Shown here one piece after another: positions 35,001 through 42,982 of a DNA stretch of 64,000 nucleotides (its first letter is position 1; every line of letters starts with the position of its first letter). Origin of the DNA: Mucilaginibacter celer (GTDB lineage: Bacteria > Bacteroidota > Bacteroidia > Sphingobacteriales > Sphingobacteriaceae); NCBI RefSeq assembly GCF_003576455.2, contig NZ_CP032869.1, forward strand, positions 372,001 to 436,000. Direction: 5' to 3'. The notes beneath the pieces are model-generated. The model did not search any database. It was given only the letters and a program-made list of their open reading frames with translations, and was not told where the DNA came from. Position numbers and translations under genes: made by a program.

Positions 35001-35234
35001 TAGGTTGTTGTTATAAAGGCGGCCGAAGGCCAAATTCAGTTGCCTCCTAATGTAATAACAATAATTGAGTTTAGCATGGGCGGGTGTTAATAGCTAAGTA
35101 ATTTCGAAATATACTTTTTTGATACTTTATTAATTAAAGGTTACAGGAATATGTATATAAAATCCTATTAAGGTAAATATTAAAAAATAGGTTAAATTTG
35201 TTTTGCGTCTGTATATAATTGTAAAAAAAACTGT

Positions 35235-35242
35235 TAGCTTTG
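35235..35242 (+). promoter_or_regulatory. Candidate -7 promoter element for the receiver gene
   Basis: TAGCTTTG fits the Bacteroidota -7 consensus TAnnTTTG. No convincing -33 TTG is at the right distance. A transcript starting here would have a leader of about 105 bases before the ATG at 35355. The rest of 35034-35354 is AT-rich and shows nothing else. Confidence 0.38.
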
Positions 35243-35354
35243 TAGTATATTATACCCGAGGATGATTTAAGCCTTCACTTTAATTGTAGTTTACTGCATT
35301 TTAACAAGCGCGATACTTTTATACCTTTTCGGCCCCCTTATTTTAAAAAGCATT

Positions 35355-35711
35355 ATGTTAAAGCGTGTTTTAGTATTGGATGACAACCAGGATATATTGG
35401 ATATTGTGCATGAAACGCTCACTTACGAGCAGTTTGAGGTTAAAAGCACCGCAAACAGTACAGAAGTATTGCCTTTGATAGAAAGCTTTGAGCCCGATCT
35501 GGTAATATTAGATTATCGCGTGGCCGGTACCAATGGAGGCGAAATATGCCGTACCATTAAAGTGCATCCTAAATTTGGCAATACGCCGGTTATTATCTTC
35601 TCTGCTTATGTTAATAACGACAGCGAACTGATTAGTTATGGCTGTGATGCCACCATCAACAAACCCTTCGATTTAGCCGAACTGGTTGAAAAAGTGAATA
35701 ACCTGCTTTAA
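35355..35711 (+). CDS. Receiver-only response regulator, copy 1
   Basis: This 118-residue protein is a single CheY-like receiver domain without an output domain. The acidic pair is VLDDNQD (about 7-13), the phosphoacceptor Asp is in VILDYRV (about residue 51), the switch Ser is in IIFSAY (about 80), and the conserved Lys is in INKPFD (about 103). Such single receivers usually act in phosphorelays or by protein contact. No kinase gene is adjacent. It precedes two zinc-ribbon-like genes; a second receiver follows them. Confidence 0.9.
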   Translation: MLKRVLVLDDNQDILDIVHETLTYEQFEVKSTANSTEVLPLIESFEPDLVILDYRVAGTNGGEICRTIKVHPKFGNTPVIIFSAYVNNDSELISYGCDATINKPFDLAELVEKVNNLL

Positions 35712-35903
35712 AATTTAATAAATAATTACAGAGCCCCGCCAGGTTATTTTTAGAGTTTAAACTTTGATGCAATCGATTTCATTTACACGCCTTATTGCTT
35801 ATTGCGAAAAAAGTAAAAAACATACATCAAAACAGTCTTAATTGTAAATTAACTCAATTTTTTGACAAAAAATAGTATTGTTATTAATAATTGAGTTAAA
35901 TGA

Positions 35904-35932
35904 TTGGTATATTGATAATTATTTTAACTTTG
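35904..35932 (+). promoter_or_regulatory. Promoter of the zinc-ribbon-like gene B
   Basis: TTG at 35904-35906, an 18-base spacer and TAACTTTG at 35925-35932 fit the Bacteroidota sigma consensus (TTG ... TAnnTTTG) well. Transcription would begin near 35939, about 47 bases before the ATG at 35986. Confidence 0.6.
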
Positions 35933-35985
35933 TGTTGCAAGTTGAATTAATTATTCAGTTAAATACAATAACCCCTGGTTGTATT

Positions 35986-36171
35986 ATGGTACTTTCAATA
36001 AATGAAAATCTGAAAGCGGAACAGAAGAAACTTCCGGTTTGCCCAAGATGTAAATCTGAACTGGACAACCGCGTTCCGCGATCTTTTTTGGTAAAAAATC
36101 TGCTGTTTTTTCTTCCCATAAAACGATACATGTGCTACAAATGCCAGCGGAAAAGGTATGTGTTACGTTAA
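35986..36171 (+). CDS. Small zinc-ribbon-like protein, paralogue B
   Basis: This 61-residue protein has CPRC at residues 19-22 and CYKC at 50-53. Between them is a basic then hydrophobic stretch, SFLVKNLLFFLPIKRYM, and the protein ends QRKRYVLR. The frame is open upstream to 35878, but the ATG at 35986 follows a good promoter and gives the same N-terminal length as its paralogues. The hydrophobic stretch (about 33-45) is too short and too close to the Cys pairs to be an ordinary membrane anchor. Function is unknown. Confidence 0.78.
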   Translation: MVLSINENLKAEQKKLPVCPRCKSELDNRVPRSFLVKNLLFFLPIKRYMCYKCQRKRYVLR

Positions 36172-36285
36172 ATTAAAATAATTTCTTAATATTAAATTAA
36201 TGCGTACTGAAAAGCATTTTTAATTTTTTTCTTCTTTTATAATGGCTTAGTTATTGTACTTTGGCTTTCTATTATTCAGAAATTT

Positions 36286-36465
36286 GTGATAGATAACGAA
36301 GTTAAGCCGAGAAAAACCTACTATTGCTCCAAATGTGGAAGTCCATATCATTTTCAAATGAAGCGGAACTGGTTTGTAAAAAATGTTTTGTTTTTTTTAC
36401 CTGTCAGAAAATATTTTTGTGCCAAGTGCAAAAAAGCCGAACATATATTTATCAATAAGGATTAA
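36286..36465 (+). CDS. Small zinc-ribbon-like protein, paralogue C
   Basis: A 59-residue frame opening at the GTG at 36286 contains CSKC at 14-17 and CAKC at 45-48, with NWFVKNVLFFLPVRKYF between them. The 27-residue spacing equals that of the other two members, and VKNxLFFLP is shared with paralogue B. The frame is also open upstream without an ATG, so the GTG is a choice based on alignment of the N-termini. It lies 114 bases downstream of paralogue B. Confidence 0.72.
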   Translation: MIDNEVKPRKTYYCSKCGSPYHFQMKRNWFVKNVLFFLPVRKYFCAKCKKAEHIFINKD

Positions 36466-36853
36466 AACTCCCCGCCGCTTTAATGTATACAAAGCTTTTT
36501 TAACTACATAATTTGCACAACCTGGTTAAACCGGTAATAAATACATTAGCCTGGCAGGTATTTGCAGGCAGTTTTCAAAAGCATGCAGAACCGCCGTCTG
36601 CAGTAGTGTATTATATTCTGCTATTTTAGAAAAAGCCGACCTTATTTCCGTACAAAACAACCTGCATTTTTGTTATTATGTTCAATGCTCCCGGTTTAAA
36701 TGTTATAAAAAGGCCAGTAATACTCAATTGAAATTAAAGTACTTAGTTAAATAAGTAATGGTATGAAAATTGCTATAGCATATTGGTTGTTATTTAGTAC
36801 GTATTATTCGTGTTATAACTAAGCCTATTTTGCAGATACTTAAATATTGATAT
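36466..36853. other. AT-rich intergenic region, nothing recognised
   Basis: About 390 bases upstream of the second receiver gene contain no credible ORF, repeat or RNA gene. A TACTTAGTTAAATAAG-like AT-rich stretch near 36739 is the only notable feature, and I see no clear promoter match. Confidence 0.5.
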
Positions 36854-37219
36854 ATGAGACGGATATTAGCGGTGGATGATGACAAGGACATTTTAGACAT
36901 TATACGATACATCCTGGAAGAATCGGGCTATGAGGTTAGTGTACTGGCCGACGGAAAGGATTTTTTTGACCGCGTTGAGAAGTTTACACCCGATTTAATT
37001 TTGCTTGATATTATGCTTGGCAGCCTTGACGGGCGCGAGCTTTGCCGCAAATTGAAGGAAAATTCTGAAACCAGGGCTATCCCCGTTATCCTGGTATCGG
37101 CCAGCCACAATCCCGGCAAACTGAACCAGGCCGGTGCTCCCGACGATTTTATTGCAAAACCTTTTGATATTGACGATTTGTTAGGCAGTATTAGTCGACA
37201 GCTAAACGCCGCGGCCTGA
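36854..37219 (+). CDS. Receiver-only response regulator, copy 2
   Basis: This 121-residue single receiver domain has AVDDDKD (about 6-12), the phosphoacceptor in LLDIMLG (Asp about 52), VSAS with the switch Ser (about 82) and IAKPFD with the conserved Lys (about 104). It is similar in plan to the receiver at 35355-35711 but clearly diverged. No output domain or adjacent kinase is present. The pair brackets two small zinc-ribbon-like genes. Confidence 0.9.
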   Translation: MRRILAVDDDKDILDIIRYILEESGYEVSVLADGKDFFDRVEKFTPDLILLDIMLGSLDGRELCRKLKENSETRAIPVILVSASHNPGKLNQAGAPDDFIAKPFDIDDLLGSISRQLNAAA

Positions 37220-37220
37220 T

Positions 37221-37260
37221 AAAAAACAAGGCAGGATAATTGCTACCCCGCCCTGCCAAA
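37221..37260 (-). terminator. Terminator-like hairpin
   Basis: GGCAGG (37230-37235) and CCTGCC (37252-37257) can pair. On the minus strand the stem is followed by a T-rich run (complement of 37221-37227). It is positioned after the minus-strand gene ending at 37281 and could also end the receiver transcript. Confidence 0.48.
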
Positions 37261-37280
37261 TCAAAACAAAAAAACAAAAA

Positions 37281-37652
37281 CTAAACATTTACATTAAACG
37301 CCCGGTCTCTTTTAGCGCGGTTACGCAGCTTAAAAAATATGATAAGGTTTAGGAAATGCATACCGCCTAATATTAAAATAATCCAACCCACTTTATAGCT
37401 TAATACTTCAACCACCGTTTGCATATTGGCTATAGCTCCGTACTCTTTTAAGGCAAGGCTCATATAGCCTATGTTTACCAGGTAAAAGCCTACAACAAGC
37501 AGTTTATTTACAGAATCGGCCAGTTCCTGGTTGCCGTGAAAAATATCCACCAAAAAAATTCTTCCGTTTTTAAACAGCACTTTGGCAACCCAAACGGTTA
37601 AGGCTATGCTTGCCAGCAGATAAACAACGTAGGTTAAAATAAAGTAATTCAT
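37281..37652 (-). CDS. Three-helix membrane protein of unknown function
   Basis: This 123-residue protein has three hydrophobic helices (about 5-25, 50-66, 86-107), a charged loop FKNGRIFLVDIFHGNQELAD and a basic tail. I do not recognise its family. It lies 72 bases downstream of a GbsR/MarR-type regulator on the same strand, so it may be that regulator's target and co-transcribed. Confidence 0.75.
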   Translation of the reverse strand: MNYFILTYVVYLLASIALTVWVAKVLFKNGRIFLVDIFHGNQELADSVNKLLVVGFYLVNIGYMSLALKEYGAIANMQTVVEVLSYKVGWIILILGGMHFLNLIIFFKLRNRAKRDRAFNVNV

Positions 37653-37724
37653 GATGTTATGGTTTTATTTGTTTTTAATTATTTAGAATTTTCAGTAAAA
37701 AATGAAATTTTAAATCAAAAAAAT

Positions 37725-38237
37725 TTATTTAAATGTTTTTAATATCGAACCAAAAAACCAGTTCTCTTCGGCTTTCAGCATCATATCCATGGTTTTGTTT
37801 ACGTTACTGGCCAGTTTGTTAATATCAGTAACCGAAGTTTTAAAAGTTTTAAAAGCAGGATCATTCTCGTCGCCTTTTACTTCACTTAACTGATCGAGTA
37901 TTTTAATAATAGGTGTAAGCTCGCGTTTTTTACGTTCTTCTGCTACGCGGCGGGCTATTACCCATACATCTTTTTCGGCATAAAAGTATTCTTTACGTTC
38001 GCCGGTTTTATGTTGTTTTTCAACCAAGCCCCAGTCAATTAAATCGCGCAGGGTCATGTTGGCGTTTCCGCGCGAGATGCTTAGCTCGTTCATTACCTCT
38101 TCGGTGGTAAGGGCTTCGGGCGAGATCATGAGCAGGGCATGTACCTGGGCCATGGTGCGGTTAATACCCCATTCAGATCCCAGCTTGCCCCATGCCTCAA
38201 TAAACTTTAACCTTGCCTCTGCCAATTCCATGCACAA
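37725..38237 (-). CDS. GbsR/MarR family transcriptional regulator
   Basis: This 170-residue protein has a winged helix-turn-helix of GbsR/MarR type: INRTMAQVHALLMISPEALT followed by EEVMNELSISRGNANMTLRDL (about 50-70, recognition helix). The C-terminal part (about 100-165) is helical and probably dimerises. GbsR proteins often repress genes for osmolyte uptake, but no such gene is close; the small membrane protein downstream is the nearest candidate target. A start at the second Met (38231) is equally possible. Confidence 0.88.
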   Translation of the reverse strand: MCMELAEARLKFIEAWGKLGSEWGINRTMAQVHALLMISPEALTTEEVMNELSISRGNANMTLRDLIDWGLVEKQHKTGERKEYFYAEKDVWVIARRVAEERKKRELTPIIKILDQLSEVKGDENDPAFKTFKTSVTDINKLASNVNKTMDMMLKAEENWFFGSILKTFK

Positions 38238-38434
38238 ATATAGTTATGTTTTTAAACTTTCAAAAAAAAATGAAAATAAATTATTGTAGATGGTTTGATG
38301 TGATAAAGATGCAGGTTTAAATTTGGTTTCAGCCGGTGGTTGGTGTTTTCACCATAGGTGTTCGGAGGATTTTTTTATTCCCTCCCCGGGGAGTATAGCC
38401 GTTAATTTAACAAAAAAGCGGTGGGATTGTGGGC

Positions 38435-38543
38435 TTCCCCTCTTGAGAGGGGTGGAGGGGTGTGTTATTCTGCGCTCGGTTTATCGCTCGTATAACACAC
38501 CCCTGCTCTCGCTCTTTCCATCGCGCCCCTCTCAAGAGGGGAA
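38435..38543. repeat. Long palindrome of CCCCTCTTGAGAGGGG type
   Basis: Outer arms TTCCCCTCTTGAGAGGGG (38435-38452) and CCCCTCTCAAGAGGGGAA (38526-38543) are exact inverses and each is nearly self-palindromic. Inner arms AGGGGTGTGTTAT (38456-38468) and ATAACACACCCCT (38492-38504) are also exact. A frame runs across it but has no coding character. It resembles the CCCCTCTTTGCGCGGCAGAGAGGGG element at 45320. Confidence 0.82.
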
Positions 38544-38809
38544 CTTAAAAGCCTGGTTCCTTAAATTGACGCTATGCTCCCAAGGGAGGGAATTGCAGGA
38601 GCCACCGCTTTTTTTATTTCTTCCGAACGCCTATAATGTTGTCACCGCACCACATGATTTGAAATACCTTACATTAATTAAAACGGAAATAATAGAAAAC
38701 CTGTTAGGCGAAAGCACGAATCACAGATTTTAAAAAATTATAACGTTGTAATTTGATAGGGTAGGGAATTGAGTTTAAATAAATGGGGAAAAGTGTGTTA
38801 GACGTTAAA

Positions 38810-38955
38810 TTCGTTTACGCATGATACGAATATGGGCGTAGCCTGCGGCCCGGGCTTTCCGTTCCAAGTCCTCGCCTTTCGAGCGCTCAGTGCCTACCCG
38901 CGCTGTGGGCTTTACACTTCAATCCTAACGCGGACCAACGTTTCCTGTTAAACTT
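38810..38955. other. GC-rich non-coding block, possible dispersed repeat
   Basis: Compared with the AT-rich flanks this stretch is GC-rich, and it has no sensible ORF. It contains two similar words, GCGGCCCGGGCTTTCC (38856-38871) and GCGCTGTGGGCTTTAC (38920-38935). It reads like a structured dispersed repeat rather than a gene. The remaining bases of 38238-39007 hold nothing else I can name. Confidence 0.4.
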
Positions 38956-39007
38956 TTTCATAAATTAAATGAAAAAAGTTAAAACAAATGATACTATGAG
39001 GCATTGC

Positions 39008-39203
39008 CCTTTAGCCTTTAGCCTTTAGCCTTTAGCCTTTAGCCTTTAGCCTTTAGCCTTTAGCCTTTAGCCTTTAGCCTTTAGCCTTTAGCCTTTAGCC
39101 TTTAGCCTTTAGCCTTTAGCCTTTAGCCTTTAGCCTTTAGCCTTTAGCCTTTAGCCTTTAGCCTTTAGCCTTTAGCCTTTAGCCTTTAGCCTTTAGCCTT
39201 TAG
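39008..39203. repeat. 28-copy heptanucleotide tandem repeat CCTTTAG
   Basis: Counting by position, the unit CCTTTAG repeats 28 times without a single change from 39008 to 39203, followed by a 4-base partial unit. The array ends against the stop codon (39206-39208, minus strand) of a lipoprotein gene. A perfect array of this length is likely to vary in copy number. It is not a CRISPR array, since there are no spacers. Confidence 0.97.
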
Positions 39204-39205
39204 CC

Positions 39206-39613
39206 TTAAAACTTGCTCGCCCTAAGTGCCGTAACTTTTGATCCATCTGGTCCGCTGCTTTCAAAAACTATTTTGCTATCAGTAAGCTCCGAAACAGTGA
39301 AAACAAAATCGCGTGTTTTACCGTCGGGCAGTTTTTCGGTAACATTCAGGTTTTTACCATTCAGGGTAAATGATCCGTGCGACAGGAATTTGTTTTCCCA
39401 TACTATGAGGTATTTCATTTCGGGGGTAAACTGAATATAAGGTACCGCCTGGTCCAGTTCGGCTTTTTTCACTGTATCGGGTGGGCTGGCATTGGGATGC
39501 TCTATTTTGATATATTTCCACTTGCCCGTAAGCGTGCTAACAGAAACATTTGGGCCGCAGGATGTAAGAAACATTAACAGAACTGCAAATAGCAAAAGGC
39601 TTTGTTTTATCAT
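39206..39613 (-). CDS. Lipocalin-like lipoprotein
   Basis: This 135-residue protein has a lipobox (FLTSC, Cys at about 19) and a beta-rich domain beginning LTGKWKYIKIE (about 28-38). That GxW start is typical of small lipocalin-like or DUF-type ligand-binding lipoproteins. The end is VTALRASKF. The ligand is unknown. The gene runs straight into the 28-copy heptamer array; its stop codon adjoins the array. Confidence 0.78.
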   Translation of the reverse strand: MIKQSLLLFAVLLMFLTSCGPNVSVSTLTGKWKYIKIEHPNASPPDTVKKAELDQAVPYIQFTPEMKYLIVWENKFLSHGSFTLNGKNLNVTEKLPDGKTRDFVFTVSELTDSKIVFESSGPDGSKVTALRASKF

Positions 39614-39695
39614 AACCAGGTTGATTGTGTGATAAAACTATATAATTGCCATCGAAATAACAAGACAGCAGATACAACAAAAAATAATTGAAAAC

Positions 39696-39848
39696 TTATT
39701 TTTTCGCCATTCTATTCGTTCTGTCTTCAGCTTTTTTCACTTCGTCCTTTTCGCTTAAGGGGCCCTCGGTTTTTAATTCTTTGGCTTTTTTATCTGGTGA
39801 TTGAGCGATTTCCTGTCCCTCTTTCCGGTTGCTTTTTGAAGTATTCAT
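39696..39848 (-). CDS. Small highly charged protein
   Basis: An ORF of 50 codons plus stop encodes a Lys/Glu-rich protein starting MNTSKSNRKEGQEIAQSPDK and ending RTNRMAKK. No domain is recognised, but codon use is normal and the frame is closed neatly between neighbours. It is likely an intrinsically disordered protein. It lies 83 bases upstream of the lipocalin-like gene on the same strand. Confidence 0.6.
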   Translation of the reverse strand: MNTSKSNRKEGQEIAQSPDKKAKELKTEGPLSEKDEVKKAEDRTNRMAKK

Positions 39849-40139
39849 AACGGTAATGTTAAGTGGGCATTAAACAATGTGATATTTGTTTAACCTGAGG
39901 ATTCCTTAAATGTTTCCGCGAAAATTTGCTTGAAATTTACTTTCTGTGTATCAATTAATTACATCGTTTTGACATCTGTTGTAAAATATTTTTAAGTTTT
40001 TTCGTAACAAAGCAATAATGCAACTGTCTTAATGACACTATATAGCCAAGGTACTCTTCCAGGTAAGCTATAAGTATTGTGAGGGCCCGCACCTTAAGGG
40101 TTCCGTTAATAAAAAAATCAAAAACAATCTTTAAAAAAA

Positions 40140-42029
40140 ATGGACAATCTAATTGTTAGTCTGTGGTGGGTTATACCCGTCATAGCGTTATTGCTGATGT
40201 ACAAATTTGTTTTGCGCGTGTTTTGTGGCATGGTTATCGTTCCGGACGACCGTATCGGCCTCGTAATCAAAAAGTTTGCCCTTACCGGCAACAGCCGCCT
40301 GCCAGATGGCCGTATCATAGCCACACAAGGCGAGGCCGGTATGCAGGCCAAAGCCTTAGCCCCGGGTTTATACTGGAAAATGTGGCCATGGCAATATACC
40401 ATTATAATGCAACCCTTTACCATTATTGAGCAAGGTAAACTGGGTCTGGTGAAGGCAAAAGACGGTGCATCCTTTGATACCGGCCGTGTATTGGGTAAAC
40501 CGGTAGAGTGCGATAAGTTTCAGGATGCTATAGCCTTTTTGGATAATAATGGCCAAAAAGGCCCGCAGGCGGCTTTTCTTACACCAGGTAGCTACCGTAT
40601 CAATGCCTTTTTGTTTGATATTGAGATGGTGCCGATTACCCAGATCCACGAAAACAAAGTTGGTATCATCACTACGCTTGATGGTGAACCCCTGAACAAA
40701 GGCGAGATAGCCGGCGAATCGGTACATGGGCATAAGAACTACCAGGATCCTATCGCGTTCATTAACGCCGGCGGCCGCAAAGGTTTGCAGGAGGATGTGA
40801 TACTGGCGGGTACCTATTACTTAAACCCATGGTTTGTAAGTGTTGAACAGGTTGATATGATCTATATCCCGATTGGTTATGTAGGTGTGGTAAACTCCTT
40901 TGTTGGCCCGGAAGGGAAGGATACCAGCGGCGATAACTTTAAACACGGTAACATAGTTAAACGCAACGAAAAAGGTGTATGGGACGAACCTTTAGACCCC
41001 GGTAAGCATCCGGTTAATATTTATACCCATGCTGTTGAAATTGTACCGACAACCAACATCGTACTGAACTGGGCCGATAGTCGTACCGAATCGCACGAGT
41101 TGGATAAAAACCTGTGTACAATCACCGTACGGTCAAGCGATGGTTTTACATTCAATTTGGATGTATCGCAGATTATCCACGTGCCACGTAACGAGGCGCC
41201 TAAGGTGATTGCAAGGTTTGGTAAAATGAAAAACCTGGTATCGCAGGTGTTGGAGCCAACCATTGCCAACTACTTCCGTAACTCGGCGCAAAAAAGTGAT
41301 GTGATCGGCTTTTTGGCCAACCGTATCCAAAGGCAAACCGATGCCCGCGAGCATATTGGCCGCGTACTGGAAACCTATAACGTAATAGGTGTAGATACCC
41401 TGATAGGCGACATTGTGCCACCAGCAGCACTGATGAAAACCTTAACCGACCGTAAGTTGGCCGAAGAGGAAAAAGTAACCTACGAGATTCAGCGCCACGC
41501 GCAAATTGAACGTAAGGAATTTGAAAGCGCCCGTGCCGGTGCCGATATGCAGCCGGAGGTAGTAAAATCAACCCGCCAGGTTGAGATCAACACCCAGATG
41601 GCAGCATCAAGGGTTGCCGCATCAAAAGGTGAGGCCGAAGCTAAAACCATCAATGCCAAAGCCGATGCCGAGGTAAGGATTACGATAGCCAAAGCCGACG
41701 CCGAAGCCAAAACCGTAAACGCCAAAGCCGATGCCAATGCTACCGAGGTGAACGGTATGGCCGAAGGTGCCAAGATCAAGGCCATAGGTTTATCAGAAGC
41801 TGAGGTTACCAAACAAAAAACCGAAGCCATGGGTACCGAACAATACGCCATAGTACGTGTGGCCGAAGCCTTAGCTGCAGCCGGTATCAGGTTAGTACCT
41901 GAAATATTGGTGAGTGGTAAAGACGGTGGTAACAACGGCATGATAGACGCCCTGATAGGTACCGAAATGCTTAAAAAACTTCAGATAGAAAATGAAGGTA
42001 AAAGCAATACAGGCACCAAAGCCGAATAA
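40140..42029 (+). CDS. SPFH/flotillin-like membrane protein
   Basis: This 629-residue protein has an N-terminal membrane helix (about 8-28) and then a string of related beta units: DDRIGLVIKKF, GKLGLVKAKDG, NKVGIITTLDG and GYVGVVNSFVG, at about residues 38-260. An SPFH domain (about 300-430, with TITVRSSDGFTFNLDVSQI) follows. An Ala/Glu/Lys-rich coiled coil (about 470-580, repeats such as AKADAEAKT) precedes a short Gly/Asn tail. Flotillins organise membrane microdomains. The multiple beta units before the SPFH domain make it longer than standard flotillin (about 500). A terminator lies 330 bases downstream. Confidence 0.87.
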   Translation: MDNLIVSLWWVIPVIALLLMYKFVLRVFCGMVIVPDDRIGLVIKKFALTGNSRLPDGRIIATQGEAGMQAKALAPGLYWKMWPWQYTIIMQPFTIIEQGKLGLVKAKDGASFDTGRVLGKPVECDKFQDAIAFLDNNGQKGPQAAFLTPGSYRINAFLFDIEMVPITQIHENKVGIITTLDGEPLNKGEIAGESVHGHKNYQDPIAFINAGGRKGLQEDVILAGTYYLNPWFVSVEQVDMIYIPIGYVGVVNSFVGPEGKDTSGDNFKHGNIVKRNEKGVWDEPLDPGKHPVNIYTHAVEIVPTTNIVLNWADSRTESHELDKNLCTITVRSSDGFTFNLDVSQIIHVPRNEAPKVIARFGKMKNLVSQVLEPTIANYFRNSAQKSDVIGFLANRIQRQTDAREHIGRVLETYNVIGVDTLIGDIVPPAALMKTLTDRKLAEEEKVTYEIQRHAQIERKEFESARAGADMQPEVVKSTRQVEINTQMAASRVAASKGEAEAKTINAKADAEVRITIAKADAEAKTVNAKADANATEVNGMAEGAKIKAIGLSEAEVTKQKTEAMGTEQYAIVRVAEALAAAGIRLVPEILVSGKDGGNNGMIDALIGTEMLKKLQIENEGKSNTGTKAE

Positions 42030-42359
42030 TTGAAATATCCGGATGCATAGAAATTTGCAGGCAGGTTATGTAATCCCTGCAAATTATGCATCATGGTAAA
42101 GGTTTGTGATATGAGATTTTTGAAGGAAGAGTACATGAAATTTCAAAATCCTAAACCTTTATTTAAGAGAGATTAGAGGTTGGAGGTTAGTGATTAGTTG
42201 CTGTCTCCGGCTTAAGATAATTGTTCTTTATACCTAAACCTTATTTTAAGAGATCAGAGGTTGGAGATTAGAGGTTGGTTGCTGTGATAGTATCCTGCTT
42301 TAGGAACCAGCTGCACTGATATAATTGACGAGGCTTTTAACCTAAACCGATCAATGACG

Positions 42360-42384
42360 AAGGCACCCGCGAGGGTGCCTTTTG
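42360..42384 (+). terminator. Rho-independent terminator
   Basis: AAGGCACCC (42360-42368) and GGGTGCCTT (42373-42381) form a perfect 9-bp stem with a 4-base loop, followed by a short T-run. It is placed to end the SPFH transcript. Confidence 0.75.
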
Positions 42385-42416
42385 TTGTTTATAAGCTTTA
42401 CAAAAGTTGTTTAAAC

Positions 42417-42440
42417 AAAAAAGCATCCCAAAGGATGCCT
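42417..42440 (-). terminator. Rho-independent terminator, minus strand
   Basis: GCATCC (42423-42428) pairs with GGATGC (42433-42438), and on the minus strand it is followed by six Ts (42417-42422 complement). It is placed to end the sigma/anti-sigma-like transcript. Confidence 0.68.
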
Positions 42441-42484
42441 TAATAAATATCAGCAAGAGGCCTCTAACCTCCAATCTCCAACCA

Positions 42485-42982
42485 CTAACGACGTAATTCC
42501 TTTACCTCGCTCTTCAATTCTTTGATCTGCTCCTGTGCCTGGCGGTTTTCGAGATAAAAATATATCGCGAAGCCTAAAAAGATCTTTCCTAATACAAAAA
42601 TGGCGGCGAATACATAACGCCATGATTTATGCAGGCGCATGTGGCTTGAGGCTCCTTCAACTTCAATATATTGATCGGCAGGGGCGGTTTTTTGCTGCCT
42701 GTTATAACCGTTGTCTGAAGTGCGGAATTGAACAGGCTTGTTTAACCTTTCCTCGCGGCGGATTAGATCATTGATCTCGTCTTCAATCTTATCCCAGGTT
42801 CCCGGCGGCGGAACTATAGCCATGTTCATGGCTACCTTTTCCATATCGGCTTCCAGTTGTTTCAGTGCTTCGTTTACTTCGGGGTATTTGGCTTTCATGT
42901 ACATCAGCTCACGCACCTCTTCTTCGGTAGCGGCGCCCATTACAAATACCTCAAGTATACCACTATCAATGTAATCTTTCAT
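42485..42982 (-). CDS. Anti-sigma-like membrane protein
   Basis: This 165-residue protein has an N-terminal helical region, SGILEVFVMGAATEEE (about 7-22), like the ILELYVLG start of RskA-type anti-sigma factors of Bacteroidota. PPPGTWDKIEDEI (about 58-70), a membrane helix (about 120-143) and a coiled-coil tail ending KELRR follow. It overlaps the upstream sigma-like gene by 17 bases. A C-terminal periplasmic domain of normal size is missing; only about 20 residues follow the helix. Confidence 0.72.
   Translation of the reverse strand: MKDYIDSGILEVFVMGAATEEEVRELMYMKAKYPEVNEALKQLEADMEKVAMNMAIVPPPGTWDKIEDEINDLIRREERLNKPVQFRTSDNGYNRQQKTAPADQYIEVEGASSHMRLHKSWRYVFAAIFVLGKIFLGFAIYFYLENRQAQEQIKELKSEVKELRR

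Larger units (their letters stand above)
42151..42489. repeat. GAGGTTGGAGGTTAG-type word repeats with inverted partner
   Basis: Two diverged direct copies (42151-42203 and 42234-42284) share CCTAAACCTT, TTTAAGAGA, AGAGGTTGGAG and GGTTGCTGT-type words. An inverted partner (CCTCTAACCTCCAATCTCCAACC at 42464-42483) ends immediately before the stop codon of the minus-strand gene at 42485. Two terminators lie between the copies and the partner. Confidence 0.75.

Noticed and set aside
38323..38733. 136-codon plus-strand frame
   Set aside because: It crosses a long palindrome and has unusual composition and no recognisable domain; treated as non-coding.
39008..39203. Possible CRISPR array
   Set aside because: Contiguous 7-base repeats with no spacers and no cas genes.
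41489..41941. 150-codon minus-strand frame inside the SPFH gene
   Set aside because: It is the mirror of the Ala/Lys/Glu-rich coiled coil; low-complexity antisense frames of this kind are common.
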